This document shows, one piece after another, positions 20,474 to 35,370 of a stretch of 64,000 nt of DNA. The translations under genes and the position numbers were made by a program. The stretch comes from Oscheius tipulae. Lineage: Eukaryota > Nematoda > Chromadorea > Rhabditida > Rhabditidae. Under the pieces are notes generated by a model, which saw only the letters and a program-made list of their open reading frames with translations, was not told the origin of the DNA and searched no databases. The stretch covers positions 6,065,501 to 6,129,500 of the forward strand of contig JASJZH010000002.1 in assembly GCA_037178975.1 (NCBI GenBank), read 5' to 3'. The number at the start of each line of letters is the position of its first letter. The first letter of the stretch is position 1.

Positions 20474-22225
20474 ATGCGAGGTGGGACAACTCTTCTAACT
20501 CGATATCTTGCCATCTTTTGCTGCTTCATTTTTCTTTACGCTGCTTTCTTTAGAAGTAAGCAGAAATTAAACCAAACTAATATTAATTCTTAGATTTTTC
20601 TATTTATGACTACGAATCCCAGACCATCCTCTCCCTTTACATTCCGCCCTATTGGCAAGATGCATGTCAGTTTCTTGAGCATCCCGTAACCGGTTCCGAG
20701 GGACAATTCAATCATGAAAAGTATCGCATTCGGGGTCTGTCCATCACTTTCAGACATGGTGTCAGGTGAGAAAGTCCTTCTCTACTTTCGAACTTTAAGA
20801 TTAAAGGTCACCATTGGTTACATTTCCACAAGACTACGGGTGCTCTCCATACCGCGAAGAGGATCGGAAAGCGTTTGCCAAATACCAACAGTTGGTCGAA
20901 TCGGACGACTTCCAGTACTTTTTGCGGCTTGACCCAAAGTACAAAGGCTTTGCGATTCATCCAGACAAGTAAATTAAATCTAAGTGATTAGCTAAACATA
21001 TTTTAGAGCGCTATGCGGTCCAGGCGAGCTCATGGCTGAAGGAGCCCTTCAACATGCAAATCTCGGGAAGTATATGAGGTCACGCTATTCGAGATCAAAT
21101 ATTTTCAAATCAGGTATACTTGAAAAGCGCACTGTGAACATTTTAGTTTTAAGAGTCAGAGCTAAACGTTTCGATTATAACATCGCTTTACAACAGAACT
21201 CTTCAATCGGGAATTGCCTTCTCCTCTGGATTTTTCTATCCGATGAAGTACAAAGTTCCTCAGCTCTACTTTAAGGTTGGTATTTTCAAACCTGTGTACC
21301 ACTTGTACCTTCAGGCAACTCCCTACGTATCCCTTTGCGCTTCACCAAACTGCGTTTGCAAGCAAAACTGGACCTATGTGAGCCCCTCATCCATTCTACT
21401 GAAAACATTTTCTTAGAAAGCCCCCTTGTTCGATAAGACAGCACCTGAAGTCTTGATTCAAGAGAGTCTACGCCTCGGAGACATGTACGGTACTGTTTTA
21501 GAGAGCCGTCCATTGGTTCAAATTCTCGACACCTCCTTGACTAGGTTAGTTTATTGATTTTAGCGCTACTATCGATTAGGTACATATGTCGGAGGAAGCC
21601 TTTGCCATGTTTGGACAAGAACTGTGTGTCGTACAGTTTTCTTCAAGACGCCTGGAATTACACTAGCTATGAGAGAGGCAGCTGGAACTACGATGAAAAG
21701 GACAGAAACCATCATAAGTTAAACGTGGCGTCGGGATACGGAGTATTGTTCCAAACATATGAGCAGATCAAAAAACTGCGGCTATTTCCTCATACGAACA
21801 TGATCAAGGTAAGACTTTCGAGCACCTTCTTTTATTTCACGGTCCTGCCACGATATTAGCTACCATATTCCGGCTAATTCGTCAATTTTCAGGTTTTTTC
21901 CGGTCACGACACAACAGTTGCCCCTCTTCTCAATGCTATGCATATTCCATGTCTTGATTTTCCTCGATTTGTAGCTCGCGTCGTATTCGAGGTACGTTTC
22001 TTCCAATTTTCTTACGTATTTCTTCAGATTTTCGAACAAAAAGGGGACTCAAATCGCATTTTCCTCCGCATTCTTCTCAATGGTGATGATGTGACGAGTC
22101 AGGCCCGGTTTTGTAAAGGAGCGATGCTCGATGGTCTCTGTCCGTTTGAACAGCTGGAAAGTTTCATTGTGCAAGAAGTCCCAGCCATTTTAGGAGGCTC
22201 ATCTTGGTCACAAATTTGCGCTTGA
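20474..22225 (+). CDS. PXYLP1: 2-phosphoxylose phosphatase-like (PXYLP1), histidine acid phosphatase, about 453 aa
   Basis: PXYLP1 removes the transient 2-phosphate from xylose in the glycosaminoglycan linkage region in the Golgi, allowing chain growth. Exons: 20474-20555, 20594-20765, 20807-20968, 21007-21113, 21154-21275, 21315-21377, 21417-21544, 21580-21808, 21893-21991, 22028-22225. The N-terminus is a type II signal anchor (LAIFCCFIFLYAAFF, about residues 11-26). The RHGxRxP catalytic motif is RHGVRSP (about residues 81-87), with its Arg codon split by an intron. The HD proton donor pair is in FSGHDTT (about residue 359). The C-terminal block FPRFVARVVFE and the later LNGDDVT and CPFEQL motifs match PXYLP1 better than lysosomal acid phosphatase. 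The acceptor of exon 5 is a weak AAG, inferred from phase. Length is close to human (480). Confidence 0.88.
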
Positions 22226-22420
22226 TCCAGTTATTTTGTTTTGTCTTTGCTGGGTATTTGGCTATTAGCTTTTTACGGGTTACTCGTGATGCAAATGACC
22301 AAGTGATAGTGTTCATAAACATATCTCCAGTTCTTTTATGTACACTTCAATGGGTAAAGTCCCAGGATACATTAAATTTTTTCCCGCGATGGATATTCAA
22401 CAATATTCTAGCGATGAAAA

Positions 22421-24407
22421 ATGGAGGACAGTATAAAGTCGGAATCGTTCTATAGTTCCTCGTCGGATGAGGAAACAGCCCCAGTTGAACCATGCTCTTC
22501 GAATGAGAAACAGGGATGGCTAGAGATGGCTTCCGAGAAGATCAAAAAGTTTGTTTTTAAGAAATTTAATAATATTGCTGTACGATTCAGGGCCGGTAAC
22601 ATTATTTCCCAGAAGAGCGGCAAGTCTAGAACCGAGCTGAAAAACAAAATGTCGAGTACTTGGAATGCGCTAAAGTATTCAGGTTAACCTTAATTTATAA
22701 TCAAGAACTTAGTTCAATTTAGATAAATGGCAACTAGATCAGTCGAAAGCCTACGATCAAAAAAAAGTCATCTGGCTATTAGGGTGTTACTATGGGCCTG
22801 AAACTGAAGGTATGGTTTGTTCACAAAAAAAAGATTGCACGTAGCGCGTAACTTTACAAATCTACCTATCAGATTGACCCCATATTTTGGCTAGAGGCTC
22901 AGAATCCACCCCGCTGCATGCGCGAAGACTATCAGCCCGATACGATAACTTAGAGATAATGGGCCTCCTCAGACAGAATTTTCTGGACTTAGCCGATATT
23001 TCGAAAATTTCAGGCCACGTAAGAATATCGGGACACTAGTCATTGTTTTTTTTTGAACGAACCATATTTCAAATAGTTCAAGCTTTAGAAGGACGTATAC
23101 ATAATAGCTTTCACGACTTTGCAAAGGACTACTACTCGAGGATTTGGATCACCTACAGGACGGGAATGCCGCCTTTTGAGGGAACCGAGGTGATCATGAA
23201 GTTTTGCATTTTCATACAGTTCTTTAAGGTTACAACAGATTGTGGCTGGGGCTGTATGCTCCGATCCGCTCAGATGATGATAGCACAAGCTATTTGTAAA
23301 GGACGTCTAACGAGAAGTATGGTCGACAGATTTATATTTCACTTAAACTTTTTCAGATTGGAGGTTTCGAGGCCGTAAGCCATCAGTTGTCAAACAGTTT
23401 CACGAAGAGCATCCTCCGGAAGTCGCAGAAAGCGTTCACAGTTTCGATGAGGAACATCTGTCAATCATCAGATTGTTTGAAGACACTCCCAGTGCTCCAT
23501 TAGGCATCCATTGTCTGATTCAGTTGGCTAGAGAAAACAAGGGGAAAGACGCTGTCGGTTGTTGGTACAGCGCTTCGGAATCTGTATCGTTGATGAAGTA
23601 AGTACTTTATTTGTAAAAAAAAATTAAATTTGTTTTCAGACGAGCCTTACAACTGACCGCCTCTCCTTTGACCAGCGACCTCGCAGTTCTTTTAGTAGTT
23701 GATGGTCACCTAAAAATGGGAGAGGCTGAAAGATTAAGTAGGAATTGGACGAAAAAATTGCTCATCGTTGTGACAATCAGATTAGGAACTATTTCTGTTA
23801 ACAAGGTGAACATTCTAAATATTTTCAATCTATACTCTTGCAGGTCTACTACAATCACATAAAACAACTATTCTCTATGGAAACTTGTCTTGGGATGCTT
23901 GGAGGTCGTCCAGATCATTCATTGTACTTTATCGGTGTCCATAATAAGGTAATTTTACATTTTTCTATGTCAAACACAACTTATAGGAAATTGTATATTT
24001 GGATCCACATGTGGCTCACGAATACATGCCACTGAACGAGGAGTCATTCACAAAAAGCGAATCAAAACACCCGCTATCCTCCTACCATTGCAAAAATCTG
24101 TCCAAGATGCCCTTCCACGAAATGGATCCAAGTTGTGCCGTCGGTTTCTTCCTACAGAACCAGGAAGAACTTGAAAAGACTGTCAAAGCTTTGAACCTGG
24201 TAAGAGATGAAAGTTTTGTCTGAAGTGCTGTTTCAGAGCCAAGTGATTGACGTGGACTTGGGAGAAGGCCTGGGAAATAAGAGAACACGAGATCCGATCT
24301 TCACAGTAATTTACGGAGAAGAGACCAGTTCCTTGGAAAATTCTTCCGGACAGACCTCACAAGAAGAGAAGGATATTGCCGAGCAGCACGGATTCGAGCT
24401 TTTGTAG
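22421..24407 (+). CDS. atg-4: ATG4 autophagy cysteine protease, about 477 aa
   Basis: ATG4 cuts the C-terminus of ATG8/LGG proteins for lipidation and later releases them from membranes. Exons: 22421-22682, 22723-22809, about 23089-23189, about 23229-23316, 23357-23597, 23640-23805, 23844-23948, 23987-24199, 24237-24407. Family blocks are VIWLLGCYYGPETE, YYSRIWITYRTGMPPF, the nucleophile block GWGCMLRSAQMM (Cys near residue 159), LGMLGGRPDHSLYFIG, and YLDPHVAHEY with the catalytic Asp and His (near 356 and 358). DPSCAVGFF follows. Acceptors for exons 3 and 4 have alternatives 12 and 9 bases upstream that keep the frame. A Ser-rich, acidic tail resembles the longer ATG4C/D forms. The gene ends only 65 bases from the stop of the next gene on the other strand. 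Confidence 0.93.
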
Positions 24408-24472
24408 TTATGTAAACTAGCCTTGCGTACTCGGGTATTATCGTCCAGTTAGGTCATATATTAAAGGTGCAG

Positions 24473-26866
24473 CTAAACAGCAAATGAAACATAATCTCGT
24501 TTAAGAAGTGGCGTTGTTTCGCTGTCCTTGTGCTCGCAGATCGAGTCCATGACTTCGATTGTCTTCGAGTGGCCCAGAACTAAAAAAGATGCATATGACA
24601 AAATAAAAACAGTCTACATTGTTTACGAAACTCGAGTTTATCCGTCTTGACAAAGAGCGCTCGCGAAAGAGGCGATCGCTGGCCATCTTTGAAGACGGCC
24701 GTAGCACTGAACATGTAGAACCAGTCGTAGCGAAGATCAGGAAAGACTACCTAAAATTAACTATTATCTAGGATCCAAATATTCGAGCCACCTTCCGACC
24801 GTTCACAGGAATCTTCTCCCATTCTGACAAGTTCGCATGTGGGTTCTCAGTAAAGTATACGATATAGTTTTTAACATCGTGTGTTCGTTTGAACGGCGGC
24901 TCCCAGGTGAGCTCGATTGTGTTGGCATTGACTTTGGTTGCTAGAATGTGTTGTGGTGATAGTTGTGGCTCTGAATAATGCAATTCACGTGCTAAGTGGA
25001 CTACTAACCGGTGTACTGAACCAGATAGACTGGTTTACTCTCACCGTGTTTGCTGACAGCCGTAATTCGGAACTCGTAGAGAGAACACGAGTCCACGCTC
25101 ATTATCTCAACATGGTTGGCTTTGATGCCTTTCAACTCTCTTCTTTTCCCATCTTCTTGATGTCTGAAACGGTTTTCTACTAACATTAGACCAAAACCTA
25201 CTTGAGTCTGTAAGAAACATTGTAAATGACGTCGGTGTCGGAAGAAAAGGCTGGAGCCCAAGCCAGTCGAACAGAATACGCCGAAGTACTGACGACTTGA
25301 CATTCAGAAGGTGGATCTGGCGGCTGACGAGCAAACATGAAGCGCTCGTTGGGTACTAAACTTAGGTTTGAGGAAATCCTGTAGAGATACTTACGAACAT
25401 GACTGCCTCTCCTCTTGTCCTTCTTCTTTTTTGATTTCTTCCTCGCCAGTTCACTGTAATCCTTGTGAGCGAAAATCATTCCTTTAGCCAGTTGAGCCAA
25501 AAGGGAGGCCATTGCCTGTCGTCTTCTTCTAGCTTTCGCCTCTCTGATCAGGTAGAACGGATTGTTACTCTTCAGCTTGCGACCAAGGTAGTGAATCTCC
25601 TTCAGGTACATTCTTCCCACGACATCCATGCACATTGTGGTGAGAACTACACCTCCCAGCACAAGAAACAATGTGATCCAGATGTTGTTTGAGTTTGGAC
25701 GGAAATCTCCGAAGCCTCCAAGGTTTGTTTTGAAGAAAATTGATTAAAACAGCGTACCGACAGTTAAAATACTGATGAAGGTGAAGTACGTTGACTCGAC
25801 ATAGCTCCATGCTTCTTTCTGTTGAATGACAAAGGAGGCCAGAAGTCCGTAGAAAAAGACAAACATGAAGACGACAACTGGTGGGAAACGGATCAAGCGA
25901 ACACGATCGAGAATTTCCTGCACGCTAATTTAAAAAAAGGTAAAACAAGCTACCTGTTCGTCCTCGTCATCTTGAAAAATAGGCTCGTTTGCATCTTCCG
26001 TGTTGCCCTTTCTCTTAGCCTTCCATCGCATCCACGCCTTCCAAGCCTCGTAGTGAAGAAGAAACACACTTTCGGACAGAAATTTGGCCACATTGGCTAC
26101 TGTGACTAGGGTCAAAGGTATGCCTGAATGGTAACTATTATTAATACTAAAAACCATACCGATGAGACAGTAGATGACACCAAACAGACGGCCTCCAAAT
26201 GTGATAGGAGCTACGTAGCCATAACCAATCGATGTCAACATCGTAGTTGTGAAAAAGACTGCGTTGGGAAAGTCCCAAGTCGGAGAATCTTCATCATAGC
26301 CGTGTCTGGAGGCCCGATGAGCTGTGAAGACAGTATCAACGTAGTCGTCAAACTCTTGCTTCGAGGCTTCTTTTATAGCAGTGGTTAGCTCTTCTATGCT
26401 CTAAACTACGGCTTATTTTGCTTTTTGTCCAGTTCCCAGAAATAATATTACGTAAATAGAAACATACTAAATATTTCTCCTTGCTCCTCTCTGTCAGTTC
26501 CCAGATTCTGTCCATATAAACCTTTCCGCTATTTTCAATGTTGGCAATTTGCTCCTGTTTAACTTCCTAAATCTCAAACTACTCGCAAAGTAAAAATTAC
26601 GTACTTTGAAGTGTTCTCCTTCAAGGCTTTGGAACAGCAGGGCTCCTCCGATGATGTAGGAGGCTGTAGTGACGACCAGCATCAAATGTGGGGAGAAGAA
26701 TCTCGCCATGATGAGTCGGTAGGCAACCCTGGAAGGAGAAGAGGGAGTCAAATGCTATCCTGCTATCCTCCGCCATCGTCCTCTTTGACAAGTTGCTCCC
26801 CAGGGAGGAAGGGTCAGTCGCGGGTGTTGGAAGCTTCAAAAAATTGAGAGCGGAAACGTACCTCAT
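24473..26866 (-). CDS. Two-pore-domain K+ channel with two C-terminal FN3 domains, about 612 aa
   Basis: Exons, 5' to 3': 26866-26862 (a 5-base coding exon), 26728-26605, 26566-26468, 26400-26160, 26123-25954, 25917-25758, 25715-25395, 25355-25202, 25163-25009, 24970-24792, 24750-24627, 24579-24473. All phases agree. K2P channels set the background K+ conductance of cell membranes. Order: M1 (LMLVVTTASYIIGGALLF), an extracellular cap, pore loop 1 with TSIGYG (about residues 132-137), M2 including LIGIPLTLVTV, M3, pore loop 2 with TVGFGD (about 264-269, split by an intron), and M4. A basic segment KKSKKKKDKRR follows. Two fibronectin type III folds come next, at about 384-474 (PPDPPSECQV ... 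SVRLAWAPAF) and 477-570 (TIELTWEPPF ... RYDWFYMFSATAV). They are joined to the channel through ordinary in-frame introns, so this is one gene, not two. The FN3 part would be cytosolic in a normal K2P topology. Confidence 0.88.
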
Positions 26867-27626
26867 TATCGATGAAGGTGCGAATGAAATTCTAGACAGC
26901 AGTTGGCATTTGGGTAATTGATCAAAGGGGGTTCTAAAGTACTTATCGGGGTCAACTGTTGTAATTGTAATTTTCTGGTCTTCGGACTACTACTGTTAAA
27001 AATTCATCTTTTTATTAGCACTGTCACAAGTGATATGCAATATTGCATTTCTATATTAGGGTATTTAATCTACCAGTTGAATATTTATTGAAAGATGACA
27101 TCTCTTCAAAGCCCCAGCAGATCCAGTCTGCCTCCAAATAGTGTCGGTCTTGACCTGAGCAGCTACTTAACAAGTGTCAAGCTGTCAGTAGTCTCGGTCT
27201 CTTCTCTCCCAGTGCTCCTTCCTCGACCGTCTGTCGGTCATACATTAGAGCGGGATCGTTTGGCGGCCGCTTGCACAACGAGCAGCGATTTGGGGGCAAT
27301 CTTGAGGCCAATTAGGGCTATCAGCTGGTCTCAAGACAATGTAGAAGCCGCTTAATTGACACGCATCCCTATTCTTTATGCCGCCTTTTCCTCTCACCGA
27401 CCCCCTGAAAATGACTGTTCTTCTCTTTCAGTGTCCTTAGTATGGGCCAGATTGTGCACACAACAGACGTGTTAGGCGGTACATTAAGAAGGCAAGATGA
27501 TACGGATAAAAGGCAAACAGAGGACGTGGTTCAGAATGGGCAAATACGGAGGCAGCGAGATCTGAATTCTTAATTTATAAAATATATTTTCTGAGCATAT
27601 GTTTGGTACTGTAGACTCCACCACTT

Positions 27627-27682
27627 AGAAGCTTCTAGGAGAGAGACTCTAGGCTCGTAGTTCTTGTCGTCTCATTATTTAT
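27627..27682 (+). repeat. Direct repeat, copy A (about 55 bases)
   Basis: It begins AGAAGCTTCTAGGAGAGAG and ends GTCGTCTCATTATTTAT. The second copy, at 27993-28046 on the same strand, has the same beginning and end with small differences in the middle. Confidence 0.65.
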
Positions 27683-27932
27683 TGCCAGTAACACTTATTA
27701 CATTCTGTGATATGTTTTTCAGAACATCTTTTTAAATAACTTACCAATTCTAAACCCATTCTGGAACGTTTCTTGAAACTACTGGATCAGCCTAAAGCTA
27801 CATCGACCAATATTGGTTACTTATTACAACCGAGAGTGAGGCTGCATCTTTGTACACCGTTTTAAACTCTAAAAAGAAGCTGATAGGATCTGGAAAATCT
27901 CCTTTGAGCTTATAGAACGTTGAATTAACAAG

Positions 27933-28211
27933 CTAAGAGTTTATACGAGAGACCCTTGTAACCAAATCTGGTCCCTCTACTTCGGAAATTGCAGAAGCTT
28001 CTAGGAGAGAGGCTAGTCTCGTAATTGTTGTCGTCTCATTATTTATGCGGTATGCCCGCTCCCCAAACTCCTTCGTCGAATCTACGAGCCTCGTTTCCAC
28101 CTCCCCGTAAAACCTGCTGAAGGTGTTATTGTTTGTATTCTCTGCGGGTCTAGGTGGCTCTTTGACGGCCGCGCGACCCATCAAAGACTCCCCGGTGGCA
28201 GAAGGTGTCAT
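27933..28211 (-). CDS. Uncertain 92-codon open frame overlapping the repeat
   Basis: The frame runs from an ATG (MTPSATGESLMGR) to a stop and covers repeat copy B. The translation is hydrophilic, with no motif, signal peptide or membrane segment. Copy A of the repeat, read in the same frame, contains a stop. It could be a small gene, a remnant of a mobile element, or chance. I found no flanking exons. Confidence 0.2.
   Translation of the reverse strand: MTPSATGESLMGRAAVKEPPRPAENTNNNTFSRFYGEVETRLVDSTKEFGERAYRINNETTTITRLASLLEASAISEVEGPDLVTRVSRINS
27993..28046 (+). repeat. Direct repeat, copy B (about 54 bases)
   Basis: Near-copy of 27627-27682, starting AGAAGCTTCTAGGAGAGAG and ending GTCGTCTCATTATTTAT, about 310 bases downstream on the same strand. 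Confidence 0.65.
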
Positions 28212-29571
28212 CGGTGCCGGAAACGGTAGACTCTACTCCTAATGGATACCGAAGAGGAGAAGCATATTAGAAAGAGTCCTGAGGCAGCTGTCTTTCTTCG
28301 TCCTTATTAGTCGCCATTGACAAGATTTAATTGCCTTGTCTGTACGACACGAGGACACAAATTGGCCAATTGCGCACACTGTAGGTCTGCTTGAAGAAAC
28401 GAACCGGAAGATAAGGACAGCTGCTCCTGTCCTAAGAAACTGTATTCGGTTTTACAGAAACCCACACGTACTCTCTCTGCTCATTATTTTGAACGTGGGA
28501 ACGGACCGCACAGATCAGCACTACTCTATGAGGTTAGGGATCTGAGCTTCAAAAACTTAACTTTCCTCTAAACTTATATTGATCAAAATGGTAGAAGTAT
28601 GATTCCAGACGGTCATTAGCTTTCCTTTTGATTTATAGACTCCGAAAGGTTTCGCGCATAACCACACCTGGCGCCTTGCCTCTAATGGACAGTCGGCTAC
28701 GTGCCTCTGTTACATAATTAATTGGTTAGGGTGCTGTGCCGAGAAGAGAGGAGCCCATTTAACGGGCATCTTTAACGGTTAAGCCGACAAAGACTGGCAA
28801 TTGACAGTCTGAGGCAGTTAGAAAGATATTGTCACTTTTCAAAAATCATTGTTTCTTAGCCATCCCAGTACCCAATAGTGTTTACAAACAAACTAGTAAA
28901 AATGAAAAATGTACGTTTAGGTACTGGGTGACAATGACTGGGTGACAATAATTTCTTCTTGCATTACTCTACAGAATTAATCTTGAAGAGAATACACTGC
29001 TTTCATCTTTGAGAAATACACATAGAAAACTTTTGCATCGAGAAATATTTCTTTTCTACGTAAATGTTCTTCTCTTCTCCAAAAAAACACTCGATTCTCT
29101 CAACCGGAAATGTTTTATAAAGTTGTAGTGCAGCTAGCAGAAAAACTGTTATCACCACAGATTCAGACTCCCATTGATTGCACCTGCCGAGACAGTACAG
29201 GCGTCGCCTCACAAGAGACAAAGTGTACTTGTACATCACTTTGATCAGTTGCCCTCTGTTTTCTGATTCACTCCTAGCCAGTTCCTTCCTTTTGATACCT
29301 TTGGCCTGATTGTCCCCCGCACATCCTGCGCTGTCAATTTCCGCAGTCTCCGGCTGCTCTCCGCACCGCTCCTACTCTCTCCCGCACCTCATCAGAATCC
29401 AATCACAGTATCAGGGTGATAATAACTGACGTCAAGATAGCTTGTGACTGTCATCACGGCCATGAGCAGAGCGGCTGGAGCCAATTGGAAGACTCCGCCC
29501 TTCTGTGACCCGCCTCCTCCTCTCGCTATGGTCGAGGCGATTTTCGCAAACGGGAAGGAAGCGGATCCGGA

Positions 29572-32501
<2,930 letters not shown>

Positions 32502-33298
32502 GAAGCTTAGACTCTTTCAAACCAAAAAGTGATCTCTCCCTAATTGATCTCGACGAATTGAGCCCAGTGTGTTCTCTTCCCCCATTTCTTCTTGCGGTTG
32601 TTCTAGCACTCTATTAATCTCCGTGTGTGTACATACTGCTCTATATATTCTTGTTAACAGGATACAAAAAGCTCCCGCATGTAATCTAAATAAAGTCTAT
32701 ATTATTCAGAGATTCGAATCCTTGGCATAGGTCCAAAAAGAAACTTTTCAATAAAACTGCACCATCAACATCTCGGGTACAGATGGAGAAAGTAAACCAC
32801 TGCTGGGAATAGCGCGAAAAAACCTAACCCTTTGGTGCTAAGATAACGAACTCGTTACGCTATGTTTACTAGAGATGTCTGACTTGATTTTCCCATTTGA
32901 ACTAATAATCTTCACATTGTTGTTTGACACCTGGACAACCGACTCATTATGCCGTTCATAGTATTTGATGTCAATTGAAAGATTACTCCTACCATCCTGG
33001 TGGTTGATTGACCAATTAGTTATCTCGCTCATCACTCTGTTTTCTATTCTCAGAAGTCCCTTCTGAACAAAGTTTATTCGTCTTTCTTCCTAGCAACTCG
33101 TGCAGAAAACTCACATACTTGTGTAAGTTCTCACGGCGTTAATGTCATATATCCTCAAAAATCTCACGACACCTGAGTAATTAGGTCTAAAGGACATTCC
33201 TCTCCCCCGTTGTGTGACGAATCCCTCCTTTTTCTCAAGAAGGCGAAGTCGACTAATTCTGCCATTCAGAAGGCGGCTTTTCTTGGCCACGATATTCA
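32502..33298. other. ETS 3' UTR and upstream region of first Srx gene
   Basis: The ETS 3' UTR runs to a polyadenylation signal at 32689. The rest is AT-rich with scattered short frames, none with matching splice sites. The minus-strand frames at 32838-33035 and 33111-33299 have no family resemblance. Confidence 0.5.
32689..32694 (+). promoter_or_regulatory. Polyadenylation signal of the ETS gene
   Basis: AATAAA about 190 bases after the ETS stop codon, on the coding strand. Confidence 0.6.
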
Positions 33299-35370
33299 AT
33301 GACTTCTGTGCCGTCAGAACGAATGGAGAGCATACTCGATGCAGCTATTATACTCGTGGTATGTTTGTTGGAAAAAGTACTGTTTCCGCCAAACTTTGAT
33401 AGTATTACCAGCGGGCATTCATTGCCCAAGTTTCGAGCGCATTCATTGTTGTCACCGAATTCCTTGGCAGGACAGAACTTGTCGTTTTTTTTTTGTTTTT
33501 TGTTCTTTTAAAGTCATCCAATTTATGTGACAACTTTCTTCTTGCGTTTCGTGGTCCGGAACAACAGTACAAACATACGATCTCTACAAGATTCTTATAA
33601 ACAACAAGCTTGCAAAATCAGGGATACCTTTTTTCCATTGTCAGATTGCTTCTCTCGAAATAACCTCGGTTCTGCTCGAAAATAAATCCCTATAATTAAT
33701 ATTAACTTTCCTTTCCAGTTTGCTCATGCTCGTAAAAGTTATCCGAAGCAGAAGCCTCTTTTCAAGGACTACATGTGTTTTGAACGCTGCGGATTAAACT
33801 CAAGAGATTATCACAGAGATCGAAAAGTTGATCTTAGACCATTCTTTTACAGATCTGTCTGGTTGGAATAATTTCCAACGCCGTGTCTGCCATTGTTCTG
33901 ACAAGGAATCGAGTGTTCAGGTAGGGTCTGTGCTTCACTAAATACATAATGTTCAGAAACCCATTTGGTATGTTGACAGCGGTTCATGCGCTGGCAAATC
34001 TTGGTATTCTGCTCATCTTTCTGTTCTGGTCTGTTCCACTGATGCTAGTGTGAGTTTGATTCCTAGCTCGGGTCCAATAGGATTTCCAGATACCCCTCTC
34101 CCAAGCTCCCAACTTTAAACAATCGTCTTGGTCAACTCTCGCTATTTTTTGTTGAAGCTGCCTTCCACGCTTGCCTCTTCATTAGCCTCAACAGGTATGA
34201 ATGGGCAGAAAAAGTCACAAATAGAACTCCAACGAACGCCCAGTTTTCAGATTAACTGCCATTTCTTCCCCGTCTTTCTACCGTAATCGCTTCACAATTC
34301 GGCTTACGATCTTTATCGTAGCCCTCATTATCTTCATATCTCTGGTGTACTGGTCTGTTTACTTTTGGCGTAAGTGTTCTTTGTATCCTGTCAAATGAGA
34401 GATTTCAGCTGAATGCTACTTCTACTTTGACCCAGAAACTAACGTTTGGACGTTTTCCTTAGAGCAATGTGGAGTCTTCTTGGCGAGATATGTGGATATG
34501 GGCTACAACGTCTCTTTATTCGGTGTTATCGGAGTGCTGGATTTGACAACACTGTTTCTACTTCGGGGAGCCAACAAGGTGGTTTTGGGAGTTGAGAGAA
34601 TGTTGCAAGATTATGAGAATAGATTGTTGATTTTAGCCAGATCACTGCAAGACCTTTTTAGGGGCTTGCGTTGGTACCGCAACTAGACTGTTGTAGTTCC
34701 AACACAAGCCGCTAACGAACTTTCGGGGAATCTGACCAGTAGTAGCAATTTGCATTTCTTATGATCAGCTCTTTCACTAATCGTTACCTTGGAAAATGTC
34801 CTTGCGCATTGTTGTCAACATACGTAGCATTTTTCGGTATTTCGTTATAGTGGCCACTTCCAAAGACGCTCTGATAGCAAGACCATGAAGCTCTACCCCC
34901 TATGTTGTTACTCTGTACTTATTCGGGAAATGTTCAAACTACCCTCATAGTGTCCCCCAAATCCCTCGTTTATTGCCTTTTTTTTCAGAAACTGGGCTCC
35001 GATACCGAAGGCTCCCGTCGACGAAACAGACGAGAGATCCGATTTTTTGCCCAGGCCTTTATCAACACCGTGATTTACATCGTCATGCTGATCTCTTTCC
35101 ATGTCATCAGCTACAAAGTCGAGTCTGAATTTGCCATTTTTTTGGCAACAACAGGAGTATGGGGCTTCTCGCATTCCTGTGGAGGGTTAGAAATCTTCCG
35201 ACTCTTATATGCGAACTTTCAGTGTCATACTGGTCCTTTTCAATAAGGAGATTTGGAGGGTTTTCACCAATCCCAGTCACTTTTTCTCTTATATGTTCGA
35301 TTCGAGATCCACGACGATCAATCAAACTACGGTTACTATCAAAAGATCAGATGTTGTCTCAATCTTCTGA
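33299..35370 (+). CDS. Srx-like serpentine receptor A, about 319 aa
   Basis: Serpentine class X receptors are nematode seven-helix proteins thought to detect chemical cues. Exons: 33299-33358, 33853-33920, 33957-34049, 34090-34194, 34251-34369, 34409-34578, 34989-35185, 35223-35370; phases agree. Features shared with the second copy at 36672 are an LTRNRVFRNPFGML start of the second helix, a LFISLNRLTAISSPSFYR block after helix 3 (the position of the usual DRY), a Cys-containing second outer loop (WPECYFYFD), RREIRFFAQAF before helix 6, and SHSCGG near helix 7. Exon 1 (20 residues) was placed by comparison with the second receptor. Its donor leaves a 494-base intron. A basic Ser/Thr-rich tail follows helix 7. 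The ligand is unknown. Confidence 0.82.

Larger units (their letters stand above)
26867..29571. other. Intergenic space with a short repeated sequence
   Basis: This 2.7 kb separates the divergent channel and ETS genes and should contain both promoters. It holds a pair of about 55-base direct repeats (27627 and 27993) and an ATG-started open frame at 27933-28211 on the minus strand. The plus-strand open frame at 27095-27355 is Ser-rich and unrecognised. A degenerate half of the 51-base hairpin family may lie near 29109. Confidence 0.45.

Noticed and set aside
22897-23031. Extra ATG4 exon (LHARRLSARYDNLEIMGLLR region)
   Set aside because: It enters in phase 1 and leaves in phase 0, which would break the following conserved exon; joining 22809 directly to about 23089 restores the family sequence.
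32700-32730. tRNA-like TTCGAATCC word
   Set aside because: No acceptor stem, D arm or anticodon arm could be built around it; the same holds for GGTTCGAACT near 35826 on the minus strand.
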